Shown here: one piece after another, positions 1 through 5,809 of the stretch
Layout: each line of letters begins with the position of its first letter
Position numbering within the stretch: position 1 is the stretch's first letter
From: JBGSZX01 sp964640545
Lineage (GTDB): Bacteria > Bdellovibrionota > UBA2428
Reading direction: 5' to 3'
DNA length: 10,301 nt
NCBI GenBank assembly: GCA_964640545.1
Contig: CAZXHL010000093.1
Coordinates: 1 to 10,301 of the forward strand
Notes under the pieces: model-generated
What the model was told of the DNA's origin: nothing
The model's database searches: none
Seen by the model: only the letters and a program-made list of their open reading frames with translations
Program-made: the position numbers and the translations under genes

Positions 1-2
1 GC

Positions 3-752
3 CTTTCTTTCTCTCTTCAATTAATGGCAGGTGGCGCTAAGCCTCCGATTTATGAAGAAGGAGACAACTCGATTCGCGGGACGGGGTATTCTACTGGGTG
101 CACCGACCGTGATTTGGAGAGAGCTCATTCAAGATATCATAGAGATATGATTTTAGATGCACGAGAAAACCCTACAAAATATGCAGAGTTCATTACGTTT
201 CTATTGCCGGCAAATCGTGGCAATACCGTTCAAGTATCGCGAGACGGAATGGACCTTCTAGTTAACGTAGGAATGCGCTTAGGTCGTTGTGATGAAGTGT
301 CTGAAAACAACTATCAACCCGTCATTTTCCCCGTCTCGGATATGGATGGCGTGGTGGCCTTTAGGAAAAAAGGCATTTTTGGTGGTTCTAGTGCTTATGA
401 AGAAAAGTACTCTCAGCAAACTGAAAGCTACAAGCGCGTAGGGGTAGCTCAGGTTGTAATGCCGTTAGCAGAGCTCTTAAGCAACGATGAGGTTTTTGAA
501 CTGCGAGAAGGCGGAATTGTTGATCTTGAGCTTTGGGTCTTTCACGGCGTGAATAGGGAGTCAGAGGCAAAGTCTTTTGGTAATGTGCATAACAATCGTT
601 GGATCTATAGCATGGATCGAGATCGTATCCCTTCCATGAGAAGAGTTCGAAAGATTGATCCATTCTTAGTGATACGATTTCAAATTTCAATGAATTCAAA
701 CGGTAAGTTGATGACTCGTGCCTTACGTTTTGGACTCGAAAAAGAAAATTGA
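3..752 (+). CDS. Unrecognised protein, probably exported, 5'-truncated by the window edge
   Basis: I do not recognise this family. The first ATG is at 24, giving 242 residues, but it is preceded only by a pyrimidine-rich stretch with no Shine-Dalgarno. The frame stays open to the window edge, reading LSFSLQL just before that Met. This looks like the end of a signal peptide, with a plausible cleavage near LMA or AGGA, so the true start is probably outside the window. From the ATG the protein has only two cysteines (Cys26 and Cys89), which would suit one disulfide in an exported protein; no internal membrane segment is visible. The body is mixed charged and hydrophobic, with several short beta-like stretches such as GIVDLELWVFHG and a C-terminal DPFLVIRFQIS. 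It ends with TGA at 750-752. Export is an inference; the open upstream frame is directly seen. Confidence 0.7.
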   Translation, partial: LSFSLQLMAGGAKPPIYEEGDNSIRGTGYSTGCTDRDLERAHSRYHRDMILDARENPTKYAEFITFLLPANRGNTVQVSRDGMDLLVNVGMRLGRCDEVSENNYQPVIFPVSDMDGVVAFRKKGIFGGSSAYEEKYSQQTESYKRVGVAQVVMPLAELLSNDEVFELREGGIVDLELWVFHGVNRESEAKSFGNVHNNRWIYSMDRDRIPSMRRVRKIDPFLVIRFQISMNSNGKLMTRALRFGLEKEN

Positions 753-772
753 GCTCAGTCTTTTAAAATATC

Positions 773-787
773 GTCTAATTTTTAGAC
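773..787. repeat. Perfect 6-bp dyad GTCTAA-TTT-TTAGAC
   Basis: GTCTAA at 773-778 and TTAGAC at 782-787 are separated by three T's. It lies 20 bases after the stop of the upstream gene and roughly 160 bases upstream of the predicted protease transcription start. It could be a weak terminator stem, although no T-run follows it. It could equally be an activator-binding site at the distance typical of sigma-54 enhancers. Either role is inference. Confidence 0.35.
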
Positions 788-842
788 ACCCTGTTGGCGG
801 TCTTTGTCGGCCGTCCCTCTTAGCACTCATCTCTTCCCGTTG

Positions 843-853
843 GGCCATTGGCC
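843..853. repeat. Perfect dyad GGCCA-T-TGGCC
   Basis: Two 5-base arms around one central T form an 11-bp palindrome, centred about 92 bases upstream of the predicted sigma-54 start. The single-base spacer cannot form an RNA hairpin, so a protein-binding site is more plausible than a terminator. Such short dyads also arise by chance. Confidence 0.25.
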
Positions 854-912
854 TGTATCAAAAAAGGTCAATTAAAACAGTTTCTTACGCCTATTTATCC
901 GGCTTGGAGGTC

Positions 913-930
913 TTGGCACGCCTGCTGCAA
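913..930 (+). promoter_or_regulatory. Sigma-54 (-24/-12) promoter for the S8 protease
   Basis: The sequence TTGGCACG-CCTG-CTGCAA matches the RpoN consensus YTGGCACG-N4-TTGCW at every defined base except the first T of the -12 box. The invariant GG (915-916) and GC (927-928) are separated by exactly ten bases. Transcription would start near 940, giving a leader of about 38 bases before the ATG at 978. The family rule is that such promoters need an AAA+ enhancer-binding activator; none is encoded in this window. No competing sigma-70 promoter is evident immediately upstream of the gene. Confidence 0.72.
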
Positions 931-977
931 TATCACTACTCAGAGAGTTGATTTTAGTTCTGAAAGGTATTGTGGAT

Positions 978-2201
978 ATGTTATTGAAGTCAAAAAATTG
1001 CAAACTGTTTGTTTTGGGTGCATTGCTAAGCACCGCCAGCACCTTAAGTGTCGCAGGTTCTTTGTCTCATTCTTGGGGACACTTGTCGAAGTACGGAGTC
1101 GAAGCTGAAAAAGCTTGGTCTTTAGTAAAAGACAAATGCTCTACTTCTGGAGTTACTGTGGCCGTAGTCGATACAGGCGTAGACAGTAGTCACCCTGATC
1201 TGAAGAATTCTCTTTGGGTGAATACGAAAGAACTGTACGGAAAGCCGGGAGTTGATGATGACGGAAACGGATTCATTGATGATGTGCACGGATGGGACTT
1301 TGTCACTCGTTCTGGAAAAATTATAGATAACAACAATCATGGCACTCACATCGCAGGAATCATTGGAGCCCGAGCAGGATCTTCGACGGGTTACAGCGGA
1401 ATTTGTCCTGGTGTAAAAATCATGTCTTTAAGATATTACGACAAAAACGCTTCTGGAGTTCAAAACCTTAAAAATACGGTAAGAGCTTTAGAGTATGCAG
1501 TTTCTCAAGGCGCAGACATCATCAACTATTCTGGTGGTGGCGCTGAATTCTCAAGAGCTGAAATGATGGCTCTTAAAAAGGCCGAAGAAAAGGGGATTCT
1601 CGTTGTTGCTGCAGCTGGAAATGAGCGTAGCAACTCAGACGTGAATCTTTACTTCCCAGCGGCTTACGACTTGAACAATATTCTTTCGATCACGGCGATC
1701 AATGCTGAAGGTAATGTGCTTCCTTCCTCAAATTGGGGGATTAAGAAGGTTCAGATCGCAGCTCCAGGAAATTCGATTCTTTCGACTCTTCCAGGCGGAT
1801 CTTATGGAACAATGACGGGAACGTCTCAAGCTACGGCATTCGTTTCTGGAATCGCTGCTTTGATGTTGTCGGTGAATAAGTCACTGAAAGTCTCTGATAT
1901 CAAGAGGCGCATCGTAGACACAGCAGTTCGTCACAAGCAACTCGTTGGTAAGACTCAGTTCGGTGCCACGGCAAATGCTCATAGAGCTGTCCTTGCTGCT
2001 GAAAACAAAGCTTACGAAGAACGAATGAAACCAGTTCAGAAAACAATCAAGGCTCGCCGACTTGCTGGTGATGAAAAAAACCAACAAGCTTCTCTTTCCA
2101 AAAAGACTCAGAAGCGCATTACGGCGAGACCAAATCCAAAGACTACGGCTCGTACAAATGGAAGCCTGCTTTGGGATACGATCTTGCCTAGGTCCAATTA
2201 A
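978..2201 (+). CDS. Secreted subtilisin-like serine protease (peptidase family S8)
   Basis: The ATG at 978 is preferred over an upstream TTG (948) because AAAGG at 963-967 precedes it. From this Met the N-terminus is a classical signal peptide: basic KSKNCK, hydrophobic LFVLGALLSTASTLSV, and cleavage near SVAG (residues 24-27). The 407-residue product then carries the S8 catalytic domain. Asp65 is in VAVVDTGVD, His121 in HGTHIAG, the oxyanion Asn215 in AAAGN and Ser283 in GTSQATA. A DDDGNGFIDD stretch (93-102) may bind calcium. No separate propeptide is obvious between the signal and the catalytic domain, so maturation is unclear. After about residue 340 a charged, Lys-rich tail follows. From codon 366 on, the annotated frame (ending LLWDTILPRSN) looks like out-of-frame sequence, whereas the -1 frame ends at a TAG at 2189-2191. 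Substrate is unknown. Confidence 0.9.
   Translation: MLLKSKNCKLFVLGALLSTASTLSVAGSLSHSWGHLSKYGVEAEKAWSLVKDKCSTSGVTVAVVDTGVDSSHPDLKNSLWVNTKELYGKPGVDDDGNGFIDDVHGWDFVTRSGKIIDNNNHGTHIAGIIGARAGSSTGYSGICPGVKIMSLRYYDKNASGVQNLKNTVRALEYAVSQGADIINYSGGGAEFSRAEMMALKKAEEKGILVVAAAGNERSNSDVNLYFPAAYDLNNILSITAINAEGNVLPSSNWGIKKVQIAAPGNSILSTLPGGSYGTMTGTSQATAFVSGIAALMLSVNKSLKVSDIKRRIVDTAVRHKQLVGKTQFGATANAHRAVLAAENKAYEERMKPVQKTIKARRLAGDEKNQQASLSKKTQKRITARPNPKTTARTNGSLLWDTILPRSN
2074..2191 (+). other. A7 run and alternative -1 frame encoding the protease C-terminus
   Basis: The protease codons GAA-AAA-AAC at 2073-2081 contain a run of seven A's (2074-2080) and form the heptamer A-AAA-AAC. Shifting to the -1 frame here opens a stretch from 2081 to the TAG at 2189-2191, 36 codons. 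It reads PTSFSFQKDSEAHYGE and ends GSYKWKPALGYDLA. That stretch uses codons such as GAC, TAC and GGC, like the body of the gene. The annotated frame over the same bases is Thr/Arg/Asn-rich and uses AGA, AGG and ACA. A shift at the A5 run (2100-2104) would work too. The cause could be programmed slippage, a true indel or a homopolymer base-call error. Confidence 0.5.
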
Positions 2202-2226
2202 GACCGGCGCACAAATTCAGGAAATC

Positions 2227-2247
2227 TTCTCAGCCACAAGCCGAGAA
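2227..2247 (-). terminator. Putative terminator of the mevalonate operon (- strand)
   Basis: Directly after the mvaK1 stop (2248-2250), the minus strand forms an eight-pair stem with a TTGTG loop: TTCTCGGC pairs with GCTGAGAA. One pair is a G.T wobble (2242/2232) that becomes a C/A mismatch on the + strand, which favours function on the minus strand. The downstream minus sequence, GATTTCC then TGAATTTG, is only modestly T-rich, so termination efficiency is uncertain. Confidence 0.5.
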
Positions 2248-3126
2248 TTAAATCCACTCTCTGGTCTCGTCATGTCCTAGCAAGGATATGACGAGATCGC
2301 TTCGTTTTAGGAGCCCCCGATTTTTCTCAAGAGTGGCTCGATCCATAAGCCCCAGGACATATCCGCCAAACCCGCCTCCACTAAGTTTTGTCGCTTTTGC
2401 CCCCATGGCTTCGAGTTCGTCACACGTGGATTGAATTTCAGGGGTATGACATGGAAGTAGCTTTAGGGACTGGGCATTCGAGCGCAAAGCCTCAATCAGG
2501 GCTTCGGTATCACCGTCCTTTAATGCTTGTATCATCTGATTTACAGCTTCCCGAATTCCAACAACCGCTTCGCCCCATCTCTGATGTGCCATACAGCTTT
2601 TGATGCCTTCCGAGGTTTTGTGTCTGCTTTGGCTGTCACGAAGTAGCCAGTAATAACCCTCAAAGTTCTGATGAAGTTCTAGGTTCTCAATTGAGATTGG
2701 TTGATTCTGAAATACAATTGGCGCTTCATAGGCAATACAGGCAGGATCAACTCCGGAAGATCTTCCATGAAAAAAATCTTCCGCCTTTCGTGCGATTTCG
2801 AATCGATGAAATTTGTCTACTTGTGGAGATAGTCTCTTAGCAAGTTCTACGCAAAGCGCAGCACTCGACCCAAAACCAGCACCGAGTGGAATCTCAGAAT
2901 ATATTTGAGGGAGCTGGTCTTCGCTGATCCAGAGGCCAATTCGTTCAGCAACGGCGATAAAATTGGTTTTTTGCTCTTCGCTAAGCTCTACGTTGGCCTT
3001 TTCGGCGTCAACCAGTTTTAAACGTAAATTAGACAGAGGGTAGGCAATGCATGGTGCACCTTCAAGAACGGCATATTCACCTCCAACAATAAACTTACCG
3101 CATGAGCCGGTTTTCGTATCCGTCAT
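2248..3126 (-). CDS. mvaK1: Mevalonate kinase (GHMP kinase family)
   Basis: The predicted reaction is ATP-dependent phosphorylation of mevalonate to 5-phosphomevalonate in the cytoplasm. The 292-residue protein shows the three GHMP motifs. Motif 1 is GKFIVGGEYAVLEG (residues 10-23). Motif 2, the ATP phosphate loop, is IPLGAGFGSSAA (79-90). Motif 3 is KLSGGGFGGYVLGL (247-260). HGRSSGVD (120-127) matches the mevalonate-kinase pattern HGxPSGxD, making Asp127 the likely catalytic base and Lys11/Glu17 active-site candidates. It is somewhat short for the family. Its ATG overlaps the TGA of the upstream CPBP-like gene (ATGA at 3123-3126), implying translational coupling, and no strong ribosome site lies upstream. 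The assignment as mevalonate rather than phosphomevalonate kinase rests on the HGxxSGVD motif and on the better phosphomevalonate-kinase fit of the gene at 4831-5778. Confidence 0.8.
   Translation of the reverse strand: MTDTKTGSCGKFIVGGEYAVLEGAPCIAYPLSNLRLKLVDAEKANVELSEEQKTNFIAVAERIGLWISEDQLPQIYSEIPLGAGFGSSAALCVELAKRLSPQVDKFHRFEIARKAEDFFHGRSSGVDPACIAYEAPIVFQNQPISIENLELHQNFEGYYWLLRDSQSRHKTSEGIKSCMAHQRWGEAVVGIREAVNQMIQALKDGDTEALIEALRSNAQSLKLLPCHTPEIQSTCDELEAMGAKATKLSGGGFGGYVLGLMDRATLEKNRGLLKRSDLVISLLGHDETREWI
2262..2308 (+). terminator. Putative intrinsic terminator of the S8 protease, inside the mvaK1 3' end
   Basis: On the + strand, bases 2262-2277 pair with 2284-2299 in a continuous 16-pair stem with a six-base loop (TAGCAA). 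The core TCTCGTCAT / ATGACGAGA is perfect. Three wobble pairs (2262/2299, 2264/2297, 2274/2287) are G.T on this strand but A/C mismatches on the other, so the hairpin is a better RNA in the protease direction. A T-rich tail, TTCGTTTT (2301-2308), follows. It overlaps the last codons of the convergent mvaK1 gene, about 60 bases past the protease stop. Confidence 0.6.
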
Positions 3127-3776
3127 GTGCTAGCGATTCGAAGTCCTATGATCAGCATGAGAGTCCAAAACATTCTTAGAAGTGCCGCGGTCTTTAAATT
3201 ATATTTTTTAAGAATGTAGATCGATGCGAGTCCGGCGATATAAACCACAATAAAAGCTGAGATGTGTTGGAAGGCAACCCCGCAAACTAGAGCTTCTAAC
3301 AAGACTACATTGTTGGAACCCCATTGGCTTTGTAGATATCCACGTGAAAAAAGTTCAATGGCATAAGCTGACAAAGCGAGTGGAACGATAGCAAGTAATG
3401 GAAAGCTTCCGAAAAATTCGCTCAAGGCGCCAGGACTTGAATACAGGGTCGGGTCGACCTTGAGAAGGGTTACCATAAGCATGCCGGTTGGGATGAGAAG
3501 CGCTAATGAAAGGAAATAAGCTGTTTTGACTTCCTGAGCATTTGGTTTGCTAAGAAGAGGTTTTATCTCAACGTCTAAGCTGGCAAAACCAACACAGATA
3601 AGAATGCTAATGAGGGAGAAGAGGGGAGCTCGCGACCAGAAAAGACTGGCATTCGTTCCCGAGGCGACCCAGAGGATACTTAGGCATAGAATCGCAAATA
3701 CGGCTTTTGAGAGCAGATCAAGAGGATTGATTTGAAGTCCAGCGATAGATAATTTTTGGTCTCGATTTAGTGTCAC
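3123..3776 (-). CDS. CPBP/CAAX-protease-like membrane protein, degenerate active site
   Basis: The start is GTG at 3774-3776, preceded by a strong ribosome site (GGAGG, six bases upstream). The 217-residue product has about six to seven hydrophobic segments (roughly residues 24-40, 52-66, 86-106, 123-140, 156-170, 172-189 and 196-212), so it is an inner-membrane protein. Around residues 140-148, IELFSRGYL resembles the CPBP glutamate-protease motif EExxxRG, with Glu141 and Arg145. AFQH (His171) resembles the second motif. The first Glu of the EE pair is Ile, and the third helix motif expected to supply His/Asn reads LLRMFWTLM, so catalysis is doubtful. It sits between mvaD and mvaK1 and overlaps mvaK1 by four bases. 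A link to prenyl or isoprenoid metabolism is suggestive but inferred; CPBP is the best family guess, not certain. Confidence 0.6.
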   Translation of the reverse strand: MTLNRDQKLSIAGLQINPLDLLSKAVFAILCLSILWVASGTNASLFWSRAPLFSLISILICVGFASLDVEIKPLLSKPNAQEVKTAYFLSLALLIPTGMLMVTLLKVDPTLYSSPGALSEFFGSFPLLAIVPLALSAYAIELFSRGYLQSQWGSNNVVLLEALVCGVAFQHISAFIVVYIAGLASIYILKKYNLKTAALLRMFWTLMLIIGLRIAST

Positions 3777-3831
3777 AGTATTCCTCCAGAGAATCTCTCT
3801 CTAAATTATACCCTTAGTTCGAAAGTCTCAA
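3777..3831 (-). promoter_or_regulatory. Internal sigma-70 promoter and ribosome site for CPBP-mvaK1
   Basis: On the minus strand a perfect TATAAT (+ strand 3805-3810) is preceded, 15 bases upstream, by TTGAGA (3826-3831). The spacer is short, though TTTGAG shifted by one base would give 16. Transcription would begin near 3798, leaving about 22 leader bases. GGAGG (3783-3787) then lies just before the GTG start. A small dyad, AGAGA-A-TCTCT (3788-3798), overlaps the predicted start and could be an operator. Confidence 0.6.
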
Positions 3832-3850
3832 ACGGTCGCGGGTAAAGTTT

Positions 3851-4834
3851 TCAAAGAAGTTCCGGGCCGACTCCAGCGCGGTCTTCCCAAATCTTTGCAT
3901 TGAGCCCCAAAGTGTTCATCATCGCTTGAATTTCAGTTTTGACGGGGCTGCGAGATATGAGATGCACGTTAGGGCCAGCATCGATCGTAAAATAAAAGTC
4001 TCTAGTGAGGGTTTTTTGAAGGTGCTCCACGAAGCTACGGGTGGCGTTGCTCCAATACTCAATTCCATTGGCGCGAGAAACGGCATGCATTTCGAGAGCT
4101 TCCTCTTCGAGCAATTGTCCGAAACGATGAAAGGCAGATTCGTCCGATTCAATTGATAGTAGTGCGCTTTGAAGGGCTTCAGTTCTTTGTCCGACAGATT
4201 CTAATCGTTTTGCCATAAGAGGGCTCTCGCTTGCGGCCAGATGTCCATCGGAGCTGGATGTTTTTTTCTGCTTGTCTGAAAAAATCACAACTGTATCAAA
4301 AAGCTTAGCTTCGCATTCAATTTTGCTAGCAGCTTCTTCGGTCCAAAACATATAAGGACCGTCCGTGGATCTGCAGGCCGAACCGCTGCCCCATCTGCAA
4401 AATTCACTAAATCTTCGCGGATTCTCTTTGATCCACTCTTCAGCCTTGGCTTTGTTTCTGAGGTGCCAGGCAAGGCTGGCTAAGGTGAGGGCACAAAACC
4501 CCGAAGCAGAAGAGGCAATGCCCGCCGCCGTGGGAAAGTTATTGCTGCTTGTGATTTGGATATTGGAGTCGGGATTCACACCCAAATGCTTTGCGACTAC
4601 TGCGAAGTGCTTCCAAACTTTTTGGTGGTCCTTTTCGCTTGCGATCTCATGATTAAGCACAAGCGAGTAGGGGGTGGTCGAAGTGGCGATCTTGGTTCGA
4701 GTTTGCGCACGACTTAGGGTCATGCTTAACGACGCATTCAATCCCCAGTTGATTTTTTCAGGATTATTTTGGACCTTGCCCCAGTATTTTATAAAGGCAA
4801 TATTGGGTGACGCTTGGGCGCAGATCTCATTCAT
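3851..4834 (-). CDS. mvaD: Diphosphomevalonate decarboxylase
   Basis: This enzyme phosphorylates and decarboxylates 5-diphosphomevalonate to isopentenyl diphosphate (IPP), using ATP. The 327-residue protein has the usual family length and hallmark motifs: ASPNIAFIKYWGK (8-20), NFPTAAGIASSASG (99-112), GSGSACRS (149-156) with Arg155, and TIDAGPNVHLI (283-293). Asp285 is the expected catalytic Asp, equivalent to the Asp in the FDAGPN motif of yeast enzyme. KKTSSSDGH (190-198) matches the conserved Ser-rich loop. Because both the Asp and the Arg are kept, it should be a true decarboxylase and not a mevalonate 3-kinase-type relative. Its ATG overlaps the TGA of mvaK2 (ATGA at 4831-4834), with AAGGA about 12 bases upstream inside mvaK2. 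Confidence 0.93.
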   Translation of the reverse strand: MNEICAQASPNIAFIKYWGKVQNNPEKINWGLNASLSMTLSRAQTRTKIATSTTPYSLVLNHEIASEKDHQKVWKHFAVVAKHLGVNPDSNIQITSSNNFPTAAGIASSASGFCALTLASLAWHLRNKAKAEEWIKENPRRFSEFCRWGSGSACRSTDGPYMFWTEEAASKIECEAKLFDTVVIFSDKQKKTSSSDGHLAASESPLMAKRLESVGQRTEALQSALLSIESDESAFHRFGQLLEEEALEMHAVSRANGIEYWSNATRSFVEHLQKTLTRDFYFTIDAGPNVHLISRSPVKTEIQAMMNTLGLNAKIWEDRAGVGPELL

Positions 4835-5778
4835 TGAAATTTAGTTCCTTGTGCAGACACATCATATCTTTTTAATGTGAATCCGCGTTCATGAGACTCT
4901 TGAGTTAGTGCTTCGGCATTATCTGGATCGATCCAGGCCATCCAAGCATCGCCGCCGCCTGCACCGCAGCTCTTCATGGAGACAACTTTTTTGGCCTTCA
5001 GCCATTCGTCGCGGAGCTTCCTTAGATTCTGTGGCCATATATCCATATTTTCTTGCGCGGTGGCGTGTTCGTCCATCGCTTTAATCCAGTCACGATGTTC
5101 AAGAAACGCCTCTGCCGAGGTTCCCATTTTTTGAACAGAACCGGCATCTGGGTTCTTGTTCGTAATCCAATTAGTTGTGTCAGCCTTTTCGCCGCCGTGA
5201 AGAACGAAGATCTCTTTTGGGATGTCTATGGCTATCCCGCGCGGTTCGTGATTTTTTAGGTAGACAACTCCGCCCTTTAGTTGGGCCGCAAGATCAAGGC
5301 CTGAGGCTCGTGGAGATTGAGTCTTCTGAAGGGCAAGCCTCCCCGCTTGCCATTTTTGCATGAGGCTTTTCCCTTCGAAGGCCAGCTCGCAAAAACACGC
5401 CGCAATAGCACTGCTAGAGCCAAGTCCGTAGGGCACGGGCCAACTTCGCTGAAATTGAAACTCTCCGCCACCAAGATACGCAGGTGCTGCATGGGGTGAT
5501 AGCAGGGTGTGCTGTGCGAGCTGAATGCTAGTTTTAAAAAAGTCGGGCACCTGACTTTGTTGGTCAAGGGGTTTTGCAGGATCCCACAAGGCCATTAACG
5601 GAGTCATGCCTTCTTGTGATCTGAGTAGATAAGCCGGGTCATCCCTTTTTGTCTGTGGCGCTTTCCAGGAGATTTTCATTTCTCCATCAACAGCTGCAGC
5701 GATGCCGACGCTGCCATTCATGACCGCCCATTCTCCAAATAGAATGAGTTTTGCGGGAGAACTTACAACTTTGTTCAT
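4831..5778 (-). CDS. mvaK2: Phosphomevalonate kinase-like GHMP kinase
   Basis: The likely reaction is phosphorylation of 5-phosphomevalonate to 5-diphosphomevalonate. The 315-residue protein begins SPAKLILFGEWAVMNG (7-22, GHMP motif 1). The ATP loop is VPYGLGSSSAIAA (115-127). SGLDLAAQLKGGVVY (159-173) matches the phosphomevalonate-kinase pattern SGxDxAAxxxGG, with Asp162 the candidate catalytic residue. The C-terminal MKSCGAGGGDAWMAWI (268-283) contains GAGGGD, characteristic of phosphomevalonate kinases. It starts at ATG 5778, 31 bases after the mvaA stop, with only a weak purine stretch (AAGAAAG) upstream. It is translationally coupled to mvaD by a four-base overlap. Divergence from textbook enzymes leaves some doubt over substrate, but the pathway context requires this step. 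Confidence 0.8.
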   Translation of the reverse strand: MNKVVSSPAKLILFGEWAVMNGSVGIAAAVDGEMKISWKAPQTKRDDPAYLLRSQEGMTPLMALWDPAKPLDQQSQVPDFFKTSIQLAQHTLLSPHAAPAYLGGGEFQFQRSWPVPYGLGSSSAIAACFCELAFEGKSLMQKWQAGRLALQKTQSPRASGLDLAAQLKGGVVYLKNHEPRGIAIDIPKEIFVLHGGEKADTTNWITNKNPDAGSVQKMGTSAEAFLEHRDWIKAMDEHATAQENMDIWPQNLRKLRDEWLKAKKVVSMKSCGAGGGDAWMAWIDPDNAEALTQESHERGFTLKRYDVSAQGTKFQ

Positions 5779-5809
5779 CTTGCTTTCTTATGCTGAGTTT
5801 TGTGATGAC

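Larger units (their letters stand above)
753..977 (+). other. Intergenic region with no gene: protease control region
   Basis: No credible coding frame is seen between the unrecognised gene and the S8 protease; short open frames here have no ribosome site. The region contains two short perfect dyads (773-787 and 843-853) and a -24/-12 promoter-like element at 913-930. It ends in a leader with AAAGG at 963-967, just upstream of the chosen protease start. Confidence 0.6.

Noticed and set aside
948..977. Upstream TTG start of the protease
   Set aside because: No spaced ribosome site precedes it, and the extension would put ten non-basic residues before a normal signal peptide.
2062..2280. 72-codon + strand open frame overlapping the protease tail and running into the mvaK1 end
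   Set aside because: It lies in the third frame with an Arg/Leu-rich shadow composition and crosses both terminator hairpins; the -1 frame, not this one, looks coding.
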